Assembly (NCBI RefSeq): GCF_004193775.1 | Contig: NC_041021.1 | Span: 16,294,543 to 16,358,542, forward strand | DNA length: 64,000 nucleotides | Source of the DNA: Glycine soja | Taxonomy: Eukaryota > Streptophyta > Magnoliopsida > Fabales > Fabaceae | Reading direction: 5' to 3' | Part shown: in pieces, positions 46,101-61,100 of the stretch | Numbering within the stretch: position 1 is the stretch's first letter | Layout of the letters: the number at the start of each line of letters is the position of its first letter | Program-made: the position numbers and the translations under genes | Notes under the pieces: model-generated | Database searches by the model: none | Told to the model about the DNA's origin: nothing | The model's input: only the letters and a program-made list of their open reading frames with translations

Positions 46101-49100
46101 CATGAACGAAAACGCAATTCATGGGACTCCGAAAAAGGGTTGAGAATGGAGAATTGCACTAAGCAATCACTACGCATAGCTCCAAACTCGAAGGTGGAGG
46201 ACACATGAACGAAAGCGCAATTCATGGGGGTCCGAAAAAGGGGTGGAGAATGGAGAATTGCACTAAGCAATCACTACGCATGGTTCCAAACTCGAAGGTG
46301 GAGGACACATGAACGAAAACGCAATTCATGGGACTCCGAAAAAGGGTTGAGAATGGAGAATTGCACTAAGCAATAACTACGCATAGCTCCAAACTCGAAG
46401 GTGGAGGACACATGAACGAAAACGCAATTCATGGGACTCCGAAAAAGGTTGAGAATGGAGAATTTCATTAAGCAATCACTAGGCATAGCTCCAAACTCGA
46501 AGTTGGAGGACACATGAACGAAAACGCAAATTATGGGACTCCGAAAAAGGTTGAGAATTGAAAATTGCACTAACCAATCACTACGCATAACTCCAAACTC
46601 GAAGGTGGGGGACACGTGAATGAAAACGCAATTCATGGTACCCGAAAAACGTTCAGAATGGAGAATTGCACTAAGCAATCACTACGCATAGCTCCAAACT
46701 CGAAGGTGGAGGACAAATGAACAAAAACGCAATTCATGGGGCTCCGAAAAAGAGTTGAGAATTGAGAATTGCACTAAGCAATCACTTCGCAAAGCTCCAA
46801 ACTCGAAGGTGGAGGACACATGAACGAAAACGCAATTCATGGGACTCCGAAAAAGGGTTGAGAATGGAGAATTGCACTAAGCAATCACTATGCATAGCTC
46901 CAAACTCGAAGGTGGAGGACACATGAACGAAAACGCAATTCATGGGACTCCGAAAAAGGTTGAGAATTGAGAATTGCACTAAGCAATCACTACGCATAGC
47001 TCCAGACTCGAAGGTGGAGGACAAATGAACGAAAACGCAATTCATGGGGCTACGAAATAGGGTTGAGAATGGAGAATTGCACTAAGCAATCACTACGCAA
47101 AGCTCCAAACTCGAAGGTGGAGGACACATGAACGAAAACGCAATTCATGGGACTCCGAAAAAGGGTTGAGAATGGAGAATTGCACTAAGCAATCACTATG
47201 CATAGCTCCAAACTCGAAGGTGGAGGACACATGAACGAAAACGCAATTCATGGGACTCCGAAAAAGGTTGAGAATTGAGAATTGCACTAAGCAATCACTA
47301 CGCATAGCTCCAGACTCGAAGGTGGAGGACAAATGAACGAAAACGCAATTCATGGGGCTCCGAAATAGGGTTGAGAATGGAGAATTGCACTAAGCAATCA
47401 CTACGCAAAGCTCCAAACTCGAAGGTGGAGGACACATGAACGAAAACGCAATTCATGGGACTCCGAAAAAAGGTTGAGAATGGAGAATTGCACTAAGCAA
47501 TCACTACGCATGGCTCCAAACTCGAAGGTGGAGGACACATGAACGAAAACGCAATTCATGGGTCTCCGAAAAAGGGTGAAGAATGGAGAATTGCACTAAC
47601 AATTACTACGCATAGCTCCAAACTCGAAGGTGGAGGACACATGAACGAAAACGCAATTCATATGACTCCGAAAAAGGGTTGAGAATGGAGAATTGCACTA
47701 ATCAATCACTACGCATAGCTCCAAACTCGAAGGTGGAGGACACATGAATGAAAACGCAATTCATGGGACTCCGAAAAAGGTTGAGAATGGAGAATTGCAC
47801 TAAGGAATCACTACGCATAGCTCCAAACTCGAAGGTGGAGGACACATGAACGAAAACGCAATTCATGGGACTCCGAAAAAGGGTTGAGAATGGAGAATTG
47901 CACTAAGCAATCACTAGGCATACCTCCAAACTTGAAGGTGGAGGACCCATGAACGAAAACGCAATTCATTGGTCTCCGAAAAAGGGTTGAGAATGGAGAA
48001 TTGCACTAACAATTACTACGCATAGCTCCAAACTCGAAGGTGGAGGACACATGAACGAAAACGCAATTCATGGGACTCCGAAAAAGGGTTGAGAATGGAG
48101 AATTGCACTAAGCAATCACTACGCATAGCTCCAAACTCGAAGGTGGAGGACACATGAATGAAAACGCAATTCATGGGACTCCGAAAAAGGTTGAGAAAGG
48201 AGAATTGCACTAAGCAATCACTACGCATAGCTCCAAACTCGAAGGTGGAGGACACATGAACGAAAACGCAATTCATGGGACTCCGAAAAAGGGTTGAGAA
48301 TGGAGAATTGCACTAAGCAATCACTACGCATAGCTCCAAACTCGAAGGTGGGGGATACGTGAACGAAAACGCAATTCATGGGACTCCAAAAAAGGTTGAG
48401 AATTGAAAATTGCACTAACCAATCACTACGCATAACTCCAAACTCGAAGGTGGGGGACACGTGAACGAAAACGCAATTCATGGTACCCGAAAAATGTTCA
48501 GAATGGAGAATTGCACTAAGCAATCACTACGCATAGCTCCAAACTCGAAGGTGGAGGACAAATGAACAAAAACGCAATTCATGGGGCTCCAAAAAAGAGT
48601 TGAGAATTGAGAATTGCACTAAGCAATCACTTCGCAAAGCTCCAAACTCGAAGGTGGAGGACACATGAACGAAAACGCAATTCATGGGACTCCGAAAAAG
48701 GGTTGAGAATGGAGAATTGCACTAAGCAATCACTATGCATAGCTCCAAACTCGAAGGTGGAGGACACATGAACGAAAACGCAATTCATGGGACTCCGAAA
48801 AAGGTTGAGAATGGAGAATTGCACTAAGGAATCACTACGCATAGCTCCAAACTCGAAGGTGGAGGACACATGAACGAAAACGCAATTCATGGGACTCCGA
48901 AAAAAGGGTTGAGAATGGAGAATTGCACTAACAATTACTACGCATAGCTCCAAACTCGAAGGTGGAGGACACATGAACGAAAACGCAATTCATGGGACTC
49001 CGAAAAAGGGTTGAGAATGGAGAATTGCACTATGCAATCACTACGCATAGCTCCAAACTCGAAGGTGGAGGACACATGAATGAAAACGCAATTCATGGGA

Positions 49101-52100
49101 CTCCGAAAAAGGTTGAGAAAGGAGAATTGCACTAAGCAATCACTACGCATAGCTCCAAACTCGAAGGTGGAGGACACATGAACGAAAACGCAATTCATGG
49201 GACTCCGAAAAAGGGTTGAGAATGGAGAATTGCACTAAGCAATCACTACGCATAGCTCCAAACTCGAAGGTGGGGGATACGTGAACGAAAACGCAATTCA
49301 TGGGACTCCAAAAAAGGTTGAGAATTGAAAATTGCACTAACCAATCACTACGCATAACTCCAAACTCGAAGGTGGGGGACACGTGAACGAAAACGCAATT
49401 CATGGTACCCGAAAAATGTTCAGAATGGAGAATTGCACTAAGCAATCACTACGCATAGCTCCAAACTCGAAGGTGGAGGACAAATGAACAAAAACGCAAT
49501 TCATGGGGCTCCAAAAAAGAGTTGAGAATTGAGAATTGCACTAAGCAATCACTTCGCAAAGCTCCAAACTCGAAGGTGGAGGACACATGAACGAAAACGC
49601 AATTCATGGGACTCCGAAAAAGGGTTGAGAATGGAGAATTGCACTAAGCAATCACTATGCATAGCTCCAAACTCGAAGGTGGAGGACACATGAACGAAAA
49701 CGCAATTCATGGGACTCCGAAAAAGGTTGAGAATGGAGAATTGCACTAAGCAATCACTACGCATCGCTCCAGACTCGAAGGTGGAGGACACATGAATGAA
49801 AACGCAATTCATGGGACTCCGAAAAAGGGTTGAGAATGGAGAATTGCACTAAGCAATCACTACGCATAGCTCCAAACTCGAAGGTGGAGGACACATGAAC
49901 GAAAGCGCAATTCATGGGGGTCCGAAAAAGGGGTGGAGAATGGAGAATTGCACTAAGCAATCACTACGCATGGTTCCAAACTCGAAGGTGGAGGACACAT
50001 GAACGAAAACGCAATTCATGGGACTCCGAAAAAGGGTTGAGAATGGAGAATTGCACTAAGCAATAACTACGCATAGCTCCAAACTCGAAGGTGGAGGACA
50101 CATGAACGAAAACGCTATTCATGGGACTCCGAAAAAGGTTGAGAATGGAGAATTGCACTAAGCAATCACTAGGCATAGCTCCAAACTCGAAGTTGGAGGA
50201 CACATGAACGAAAACGCAAATTATGGGACTCCGAAAAAGGTTGAGAATTGAAAATTGCACTAACCAATCAGTACGCATAACTCCAAACTCGAAGGTGGGG
50301 GACACGTGAACGAAAACGCAATTCATGGTACCCGAAAAATGTTCAGAATGGAGAATTGCACTAAGAAATCACTACGCATAGCTCCAAACTCGAAGGTGGA
50401 GGACAAATGAACAAAAACGCAATTCATGGGGCTCCGAAAAAGAGTTGAGAATTGAGAATTGCACTAAGCAATCACTTCGCAAAGCTCCAAACTCGAAGGT
50501 GGAGGACACATGAACGAAAACGCAATTCATGGGACTCCGAAAAAGGGTTGAGAATGGAGAATTGCACTAAGCAATCACTATGCATAGCTCCAAACTCGAA
50601 GGTGGAGGACACATGAACGAAAACACAATTCATGGGACTCCGAAAAAGGTTGAGAATTGAGAATTGCACTAAGCAATCACTACGCATAGCTCCAGACTCG
50701 AAGGTGGAGGACAAATGAACGAAAACGCAATTCATGGGGCTACGAAATAGGGTTGAGAATGGAGAATTGCACTAAGCAATCACTACGCAAAGCTCCAAAC
50801 TCGAAGGTGGAGGACACATGAACGAAAACGCAATTCATGGGACTCCGAAAAAGGGTTGAGAATGGAGAATTGCACTAAGCAATCACTACGCATGGCTCCA
50901 AACTCGAAGGTGGAGGACACATGAACGAAAACGCAATTCATGGGTCTCCGAAAAAGGGTGAAGAATGGAGAATTGCACTAACAATTACTACGCATAGCTC
51001 CAAACTCGAAGGTGGAGGACACATGAACCAAAACGCAATTCATATGACTCCGAAAAAGGGTTGAGAATGGAGAATTGCACTAATCAATCACTACGCATAG
51101 CTCCAAACTCGAAGGTGGAGGACACATGAATGAAAACGCAATTCATGGGACTCCGAAAAAGGTTGAGAATGGAGAATTGCACTAAGGAATCACTACGCAT
51201 AGCTCCAAACTCGAAGGTGGAGGACACATGAACGAAAACAGAATTCATGGGACTCCGAAAAAGGGTTGAGAATGGAGAATTGCACTAAGCAATCACTAGG
51301 CATACCTCCAAACTCGAAGGTGGAGGACCCATGAACGAAAACGCAATTCATGGGTCTCCGAAAAAGGGTTGAGAATGGAGAATTGCACTAACAATTACTA
51401 CGCATAGCTCCAAACTCGAAGGTGGAGGACACATGAACGAAAACGCAATTCATGGGACTCCGAAAAAGGGTTGAGAATGGAGAATTGCACTAACCAATCA
51501 CTACGCATAACTCCAAACTCGAAGGTGGGGGACACGTGAACGAAAACGCAATTCATGGTACCCGAAAAATGTTCAGAATGGAGAATTGCACTAAGCAATC
51601 ACTACGCATAGCTCCAAACTCGAAGGTGGAGGACAAATGAACAAAAACGCAATTCATGGGGCTCCAAAAAAGAGTTGAGAATTGAGAATTGCACTAAGCA
51701 ATCACTTCGCAAAGCTCCAAACTCGAAGGTGGAGGACACATGAACGAAAACGCAATTCATGGGACTCCGAAAAAGGTTGAGAATTGAAAAATGCACTAAC
51801 CAATCACTACGCATAACTCCAAACTCGAAGGTGGGGGACACGTCAACGAAAACACAATTCATGGTACCCGAAAAATGTTCAGAATGGAGAATTGCACTAA
51901 GCAATCACTACGCATAGCTCCAAACTCGAAGGTCGAGGACAAATGAACAAAAACGCAATTCATGGGGCTCCAAAAAAGAGTTGAGAATTGAGAATTGCAC
52001 TAAGCAATCACTTCGCAAAGCTCCAAACTCGAAGGTGGAGGACACATGAACGAAAACGCAATTCATGGGACTCCGAAAAAGGGTTGAGAATGGAGAATTG

Positions 52101-55100
52101 CACAAAGCAATCACTATGCATAGCTCCAAACTCGAAGGTGGAGGACACATGAACGAAAACGCAATTCATGGGACTCCGAAAAAGGTTGAGAATGGAGAAT
52201 TGCACTAAGCAATCACTACGCATAGCTCCAGACTCGAAGGTGGAGGACAAATGAACGAAAACGCAATTCATGGGGCTCCGAAAAAGGGTTGAGGATGGAG
52301 AATTGCACTAAGCAATCACTTCGCAAAGCTCCAAACTCGAAGGTGGAGGACACATGAACGAAAACGCAATTCATGGGACTCCGAAAAAGGGTTGAGAATT
52401 GAAAAATGCACTAACCAATCACTACGCATAACTCCAAACTCGAAGGTGGGGGACACGTCAACGAAAACGCAATTCATGGTACCCGAAAAATGTTCAGAAT
52501 GGAGAATTGCACTAAGCAATCACTTCGCAAAGCTCCAAACTCGAAGGTGGAGGACACATGAACGAAAACGCAATTCATGGGACTCCGAAAAAGGTTGAGA
52601 ATTGAAAAATGCACTAACCAATCACTACGCATAACTCCAAACTCGAAGGTGGGGGAGACGTCAACGAAAACGCAATTCATGGTACCCGAAAAATGTTCAG
52701 AATGGAGAATTGCACTAAGCAATCACTTCGCAAAGCTCCAAACTCGAAGGTGGAGGACACATGAACGAAAACGCAATTCATGGGACTCCGAAAAAGGGTT
52801 GAGAATGGAGAATTGCACAAAGCAATCACTATGCATAGCTCCAAACTCGAAGGTGGAGGACACATGAACGAAAACGCAATTCATGGGACTCCGAAAAAGG
52901 TTGAGAATGGAGAATTGCACTAAGCAATCACTACGCATAGCTCCAGACTCGAAGGTGGAGGACAAATGAACGAAAACGCAATTCATGGGGCTCCGAAAAA
53001 GGGTTGAGGATGGAGAATTGCACTAAGCAATCACTTCGCAAAGCTCCAAACTCGAAGGTGGAGGACACATGAACGAAAACGCAATTCATGGGACTCCGAA
53101 AAAGGGTTGAGAATGGAGAATTCCACTAAGCAATCACTATGCATAGCTCCAAACTCGAAGGTGGAGGACACATGAACGAAAACGCAATTCATGGGACTCC
53201 GAAATAGGTTGAGAATTGAGAATTGCACTAAGCAATCACTACGCATAGCTCCAGACTCGAAGGTGGAGGACAAATGAACGAAAACGCAATTCATGGGGCT
53301 CCGAAATAGGGTTGAGAATGGAGAATTGCACTAAGCAATCACTACGCATAGCTCCAAACTCGAAGGTGGAGGACACATGAATGAAAACGCACTTCATGGG
53401 ACTCCGAAAAAGGTTGAGAATGGAGAATTGCACTAAGGAATCACTACGCATAGCTCCAAACTCGAAGGTGGAGGACACATGAACGAAAACGCAATTCATG
53501 GGACTCCGAAAAAGGGTTGAGAATGGAGAATTGCACTAAGCAATCACTAGGCATAGCTCCAAACTCGAAGGTGGAGGACCCATGAACGAAAACGCAATTC
53601 ATGAGTCTCCGAAAAAGGGTTGAGAATGGAGAATTGCACTAAAAATTACTACGCATAGCTCCAAACTCGAAGGTGGAGGACACATGAACGAAAACGCAAT
53701 TCATGGGACTCCGAAAAAGGTTGAGAATTGAAAAATGCACTAACCAATCACTACGCATAACTCCAAACTCGAAGGTGGGGGACACGTCAACGAAAACGCA
53801 ATTCATGGTACCCGAAAAATGTTCAGAATGGAGAATTGCACTAAGCAATCACTACGCATAGCTCCAAACTCGAAGGTGGAGGACACATGAACGAAAACGC
53901 AATTCATGGGACTCCGAAAAAGGGTTGAGAATGGAGAATTGCACTAAGCAATCACTACGCATAGCGCCAAACTCGAAGGTGGGGGACACGTGAACGGAAA
54001 CGCAATTGATGGGACTCCGAAAAAGGTTGAGAATGGAGAATTGCACTAAGCAATCAATACGCATAGCTCCAAACTCGAAGGTGGAGGACAAATGAACGAA
54101 AACACAATTCATGGGGCTTCAAAAAAGGGTTGAGAATGGAGAATTGCACTATGCAATCACTACGCATCGCTCCAAACTCGAAGGTGGAGGACACATGAAC
54201 GAAAACGCAATTCATGGGACTCTGAAAAAGGGTTGAGAATGGAGAATTGCACTAAGCAATAACTACGCATGGCTCCAAATTCGAAGGTGGAGGACACATG
54301 AACGAAAACGCAATTCATGGGACTCCCAAAAAGGGTTTAGAATGGAGAATTGCACTAAGCAATCACTATGCATAGCTCCAAACTCGAAGGTGGAGGACAC
54401 ATGAACGAAAACGCAATTCATGGGACTCCGAAAAAGGGTTGAGAATGGAGAATTACACTAAGCAATCACTACACATAGCTCCAAACTCGAAGGTTGAGGA
54501 CAAATGAACGAAAACGCAATTCATGGGGCTCCGAAAAAGGGTTGAGAATGGAGAATTGCACTAAGCCATCACTACGCATAGCTCAAAACTCGAAGGTGGA
54601 GGAAACATGAATGAAAACGCAATTCATGGGACTCCGAAAAAGGTTGAGAATGGAGAATTGCACTAAGCAATCACTACGCATAGCTCCAAACTCGAAGGTG
54701 GAGGACAAATGAACGAAAACACAATTCATGGGGCTCCGAAAAAGGGTTGAGAATGGAGAATTGCACTAAGCAATCACTACGCATAGCTCCAAACTCGAAG
54801 GTGGAGGACAAATGAACGAAAACGCAATTCATGGGGCTCCAAAAAAGAGTTGAGAATTGAGAATTGCACTAAGCAATCACTTCGCAAAGCTCCAAACTCG
54901 AAGGTGGAGGACACATGAACGAAAACGCAATTCATGGGACTCCGAAAAAGGTTGAGAATGGAGAATTGCACTAAGCAATCACTACGCATAGCTCCAAACT
55001 CGAAGGTGGAGGACAAATGAACGAAAACACAATTCATGGGGCTCCGAAAAAGGGTTGAGAATGGAGAATTGCACTAAGCAATCACTACGCATAGCTCCAA

Positions 55101-58100
55101 ACTCGAAGGTGGAGGACACATGAACGAAAACGCAATTCATGGGACTCCGAAAAAGGGTTGAGAATGGAGAATTGCACTAAGGAATCACTACGCATAACCC
55201 CAAACTCGAAGGTGGAGGACACATGAATGAAAACGCAATTCATGGGACTCCGAAAAAGGTTGAGAATGGAGAATTGCGCTAAGCAATCACTACGCATAGC
55301 TCCAAACTCGAAGGTGGAGGACAAATGAACAAAAACGCAATTCATGGGGCTCCGAAATAGGGTTGAGAATGGAGAATTGCACTAAGCAATCACTTCGCAA
55401 AGCTCCAAACTCGAAGGTGGAGGACACATGAACGAAAACGCAATTCATGGGACTCCGAAAAAGGTTGAGAATGGAGAATTCCACTAAGCAATCACTATGC
55501 ATAGCTCCAAACTGGAAGGTGGAGGACACATGAACGAAAACGCAATTCATGGGACTCCGAAAAAGGGTTGAGAATGGAGAATTGCACTAAGCAATCACTA
55601 TGCATAGCTCCAAACTCGAAGGTGGAGGACACATGAACGAAAACGCAATTCATGGGACTCCGAAAAAGGTTGAGAATGGAGAATTCCACTAAGCAATCAC
55701 TATGCATAGCTCCAAACTCGAAGGTGGAGGACACATGAACGAAAACGCAATTCATGGGACTCCGAAAAAGGTTGAGAATTGAGAATTGCACTAAGCAATC
55801 ACTACGCATAGCTCCAGACTCGAAGGTGGAGGACAAATGAACGAAAACGCAATTCATGGGGCTCCGAAATAGGGTTGAGAATGGAGAATTGCACTAAGCA
55901 ATCACTATGCATAGCTCCAAACTCGAAGGTGGAGGACACATGAATGAAAACGCACTTCATGGGACTCCGAAAAAGGTTGAGAATGGAGAATTGCACTAAG
56001 CAATCACTACGCATAGCTCCAAACTCGAAGGTGGAGGACACATGAACGAAAACGCAATTCATGGGACTCCGAAAAAGGGTTGAGAATGGAGAATTGCACT
56101 AAGCAATCACTAGGCATAGCTCCAAACTCGAAGGTGGAGGACCCATGAACGAAAACGCAATTCATGGGTCTCCGAAAAAGGGTTGAGAATGGAGAATTGC
56201 ACTAACAATTACTACGCATAGCTCCAAACTCGAAGGTGGAGGACACATGAACGAAAACGCAATTCATGGGACTCCGAAAAAGGGTTGAGAATGGAGAATT
56301 GCACTAAGGAATCACTACGCATAGCTCCAAACTCGAAGGTGGAGGACACATGAATGAAAACGCAATTCATGGGACTCCGAAAAAGGTTGAGAATGGAGAA
56401 TTGCACTAAGCAATCATTACGCATAGCTCCAAACTCGAAGGTGGAGGACAAATGAACAAAAACGCAATTCATGGGGCTCCAAAAAAGAGTTGAGAATTGA
56501 GAATTGCACTAAGCAATCACTTCGCAAAGCTCCAAACTCGAAGGTGGAGGACACATGAACGAAAACGCAATTCATGGGACACCGAAAAAGGTTGAGAATT
56601 GAAAAATGCACTAACCAATCACTACGCATAACTCCAAACTCGAAGGTGGGGGACACGTGAACGAAAACGCAATTCATGGTACCCGAAAAATGTTCAGAAT
56701 GGAGAATTGCACTAAGCAATCACTACGCATAGCTCCAAACTCGAAGGTGGAGGACAAATGAACAAAAACGCAATTCATGGGGCTCCAAAAAAGAGTTGAG
56801 AATTGAGAATTGCACTAAGCAATCACTTCGCAAAGCTCCAAACTCGAAGGTGGAGGACACATGAACGAAAACGCAATTCATGGGACTCCGAAAAAGGGTT
56901 GAGAATGGAGAATTGCACTAAGCAATCACTATGCATAGCTCCAAACTCGAAGGTGGAGGACACATGAACGAAAACGCAATTCATGAGACTCCGAAAAAGG
57001 TTGAGAATGGAGAATTGCACTAAGCAATAACTACGCATAGCTCCAGACTCGAAGGTGGAGGACAAATGAACGAAAACGCAATTCATGGGGCTCCGAAAAA
57101 GGGTTGAGGATGGAGAATTGCACTAAGCAATCACTTCGCAAAGCTCCAAACTCGAAGGTGCAGGACACATGAACGAAAACGCAATTCATGGGACTCCGAA
57201 AAAGGGTTGAGAATGGAGAATTCCACTAAGCAATCACTATGCATAGCTCCAAACTCGAAGGTGGAGGACACATGAACGAAAACGCAATTCATGGGACTCC
57301 GAAAAAGGTTGAGAATTGAGAATTGCACTAAGCAATCACTACGCATAGCTCCAGACTCGAAGGTGGAGGACAAATGAACGAAAACGCAATTCATGGGGCT
57401 CCGAAATAGGGTTGAGAATGGAGAATTGCACTAAGCAATCACTACGCATAGCTCCAAACTCGAAGGTGGAGGACACATGAATGAAAACGCACTTCATGGG
57501 ACTCCAAAAAAGGTTGAGAATGGAGAATTGCACAAAGCAATCACTACGCATAGCTCCAAACTCGAAGGTGGAGGACACATGAACAAAAACGCAATTCATG
57601 GGGCTCCAAAAAAGAGTTGAGAATTGAGAATTGCACTAAGCAATCACTACGCATCGCTCCAAACTCGAAGGTGGAGGACACATGACCGAAAACGCAATTC
57701 ATGGGACTCTGAAAAAGGGTTGAGAATGGAGAATTGCACTAAGCAATAACTACGCATGGCTCCAAATTCGAAGGTGGAGGACACATGAACGAAAACGCAA
57801 TTCATGGGACTCCCAAAAAGGGTTTAGAATGGAGAATTGCACTAAGCAATCACTATGCATAGCTCCAAACTCGAAGGTGGAGGACACATGAACGAAAACA
57901 CAATTCATGGGACTCCGAAAAAGGGTTGAGAATGGAGAATTACACTAAGCAATCACTACACATAGCTCCAAACTCGAAGGTTGAGGACAAATGAACGAAA
58001 GCGCAATTCATGGGACTCCGAAAAAGGTTGAGAATGGAGAATTGCACTAAGCAATCACTACGCATAGCTCCAAACTCGAAGGTGGAGGACAAATGAACAA

Positions 58101-61100
58101 AAACGCAATTCATGGGGCTCCAAAAAAGAGTTGAGAATTGAGAATTGCACTAAGCAATCACTTCACAAAGCTCCAAACTCGAAGGTGGAGGACACATGAA
58201 CGAAAACGCAATTCATGGGACACCGAAAAAGGTTGAGAATTGAAGAATGCACTAACCAATCACTACGCATAACTCCAAACTCGAAGGTGGGGGACACGTG
58301 AACGAAAACGCAATACATGGTACCCGAAAAATGTTCAGAATGGAGAATTGCACTAAGCAATCACTATGCATAGCTCCAAACTCGAAGGTGGAGGACACAT
58401 GAACGAAAACGCAATTCATGGGACTCCAAAAAAGGTTGAGAATGGAGAATTCCACTAAGCAATCACTATGCATAGCTCCAAACTCGAAGGTGGAGGACAC
58501 ATGAACGAAAACGCAATTCATGGGACTCCGAAAAAGGGTTGAGAATGGAGAATTGCACTAAGGAATCACTACGCATAACTCCAAACTCGAAGGTGGAGGA
58601 CACATGAACGAAAACGCAATTCATGGGACTCCGAAAAAGGTTGAGAATTGAGAATTGCACTAAGCAATCACTTCGCAAAGCTCCAAACTCGAAGGTGGAG
58701 GACACATGAACGAAAACGCAATTCATGGGACACCGAAAAAGGTTGAGAATTGAAAAATGCACTAACCAATCACTACGCATAACTCCAAACTCGAAGGTGG
58801 AGGACAAATGAACGAAAACACAATTCATGGGGCTTCGAAAAAGGGTTGAGAATGGAGAATTGCACTAAGCAATCACTATGCATAGCTCCAAACTCGAAGG
58901 TGGAGGACAAATGAACAAAAACGCAATTCATGGGGCTCCAAAAAAGAGTTGAGAATTGAGAATTGCACTAAGCAATCACTTCGCAAAGCTCCAAACTCGA
59001 AGGTGGAGGACACATGAACGAAAACGCAATTCATGGGACACCGAAAAAGGTTGAGAATTGAAAAATGCACTAACCAATCACTACGCATAACTCCAAACTC
59101 GAAGGTGGGGGACACGTGAACGAAAACGCAATTCATGGTACCCGAAAAATGTTCAGAATGGAGAATTGCACTAAGCAATCACTACGCATAGCTCCAAACT
59201 CGAAGGTGGAGGACAAATGAACAAAAACGCAATTCATGGGGCTCCAAAAAAGAGTTGAGAATTGAGAATTGCACTAAGCAATCACTTCGCAAAGCTCCAA
59301 ACTCGAAGTTGGAGGACACATGAACGAAAACGCAATTCATGGGACTCCGAAAAAGGGTTGAGAATGGAGAATTGCACTAAGCAATCACTATGCATAGCTC
59401 CAAACTCGAAGGTGGAGGACACATGAACGAAAACGCAATTCATGAGACTCCGAAAAAGGTTGAGAATGGAGAATTGCACTAAGCACTCACTACGCATAGC
59501 TCCAAACTCGAAGGTGGAGGACACATGAATGAAAACGCACTTCATGGGACTCCGAAAAAGGTTGATAATGGAGAATTGCACTAAGGAATCACTACGCATA
59601 GCTCCAAACTCGAAGGTGGGGGATACGTGAACGAAAACGCAATTCATGGGACTCCGAAAAAGGGTTGAGAATGGAGAATTGCACTAATCAATCACAACGC
59701 ATAGCTCCAAACTCGAAGGTGGAGGACACATGAATGAAAACGCAATTCATGGGACTCCGAAAAAGATTGAGAATGGAGAATTGCACTAAGCAATCACTAC
59801 GCATAGCGCCAAACTCGAAGGTGGGGGACACGTGAACGGAAACGCAATTGATGGGACTCCGAAAAAGGTTGAGAATGGAGAATTGCACTAAGCAATCAAT
59901 ACGCATAGCTCCAAACTCGAAGGTGGAGGACAAATGAACGAAAACGCAATTCATGGGGCTTCAAAAAAGGGTTGAGAATGGAGAATTGCACTATGCAATC
60001 ACTACGCATCGCTCCAAACTCGAAGGTGGAGGACACATGAACGAAAACGCAATTCATGGGACTCTGAAAAAGGGTTGAGAAAGGAGAATTGCACTAAGCA
60101 ATAACTACGCATGGCTCCAAATTCGAAGGTGGAGGACAAATGAACGAAAACGCAATTCATGGGACTCCCAAAAAGGGTTTAGAATGGAGAATTGCACTAA
60201 GCAATCACTATGCATAGCTCCAAACTCGAAGGTGGAGGACACATGAACGAAAACGCAATTCATGGGACTCCGAAAAAGGGTTGAGAATGGAGAATTACAC
60301 TAAGCAATCACTACACATAGCTCCAAACTCGAAGGTTGAGGACAAATGAACGAAAACGCAATTCATGGGGCTCCGAAAAAGGGTTGAGAATGGAGAATTG
60401 CACTAAGCCATCACTACGCATAGCTCAAAACTCGAAGGTGGAGGAAACATGAATGAAAACGCAATTCATGGGACTCCGAAAAAGGTTGAGAATGGAGAAT
60501 TGCACTAAGCAATCACTACGCATAGCTCCAAACTCGAAGGTGGAGGACAAATGAACGAAAACAGAATTCATGGGGCTCCGAAAAAGGGTTGAGAATGGAG
60601 AATTGCACTAAGCAATCACTACGCATAGCTCCAAACTCGAAGGTGGAGGACAAATGAACGAAAACGCAATTCATGGGGCTCCAAAAAAGAGTTGAGAATT
60701 GAGAATTGCACTAAGCAATCACTTCGCAAAGCTCCAAACTCGAAGGTGGAGGACAGATGAACGAAAAACGCAATTCATGGGACTCCGAAAAAGGGTTGAG
60801 AATGGAGAATTGCACTAAGCAATCACTATGCATAGCTCCAAACTCGAAGGTGGAGGACACATGAACGAAAACGCAATTCATGGGACTCCGAAAAAGGTTG
60901 AGAATGGAGAATTGCACTAAGCAATCACTACGCATAGCTCTAGACTCGAAGGTGGAGGACAAATGAACGAAAACGCAATTCATGGGGCTCCGAAAAAGGG
61001 TTGAGGATGGAGAATTGCACTAAGCAATCACTTCGCAAAGCTCCAAACTCGAAGGTGGAGGACACATGAACGAAAACGCAATTCATGGGACTCCGAAAAA

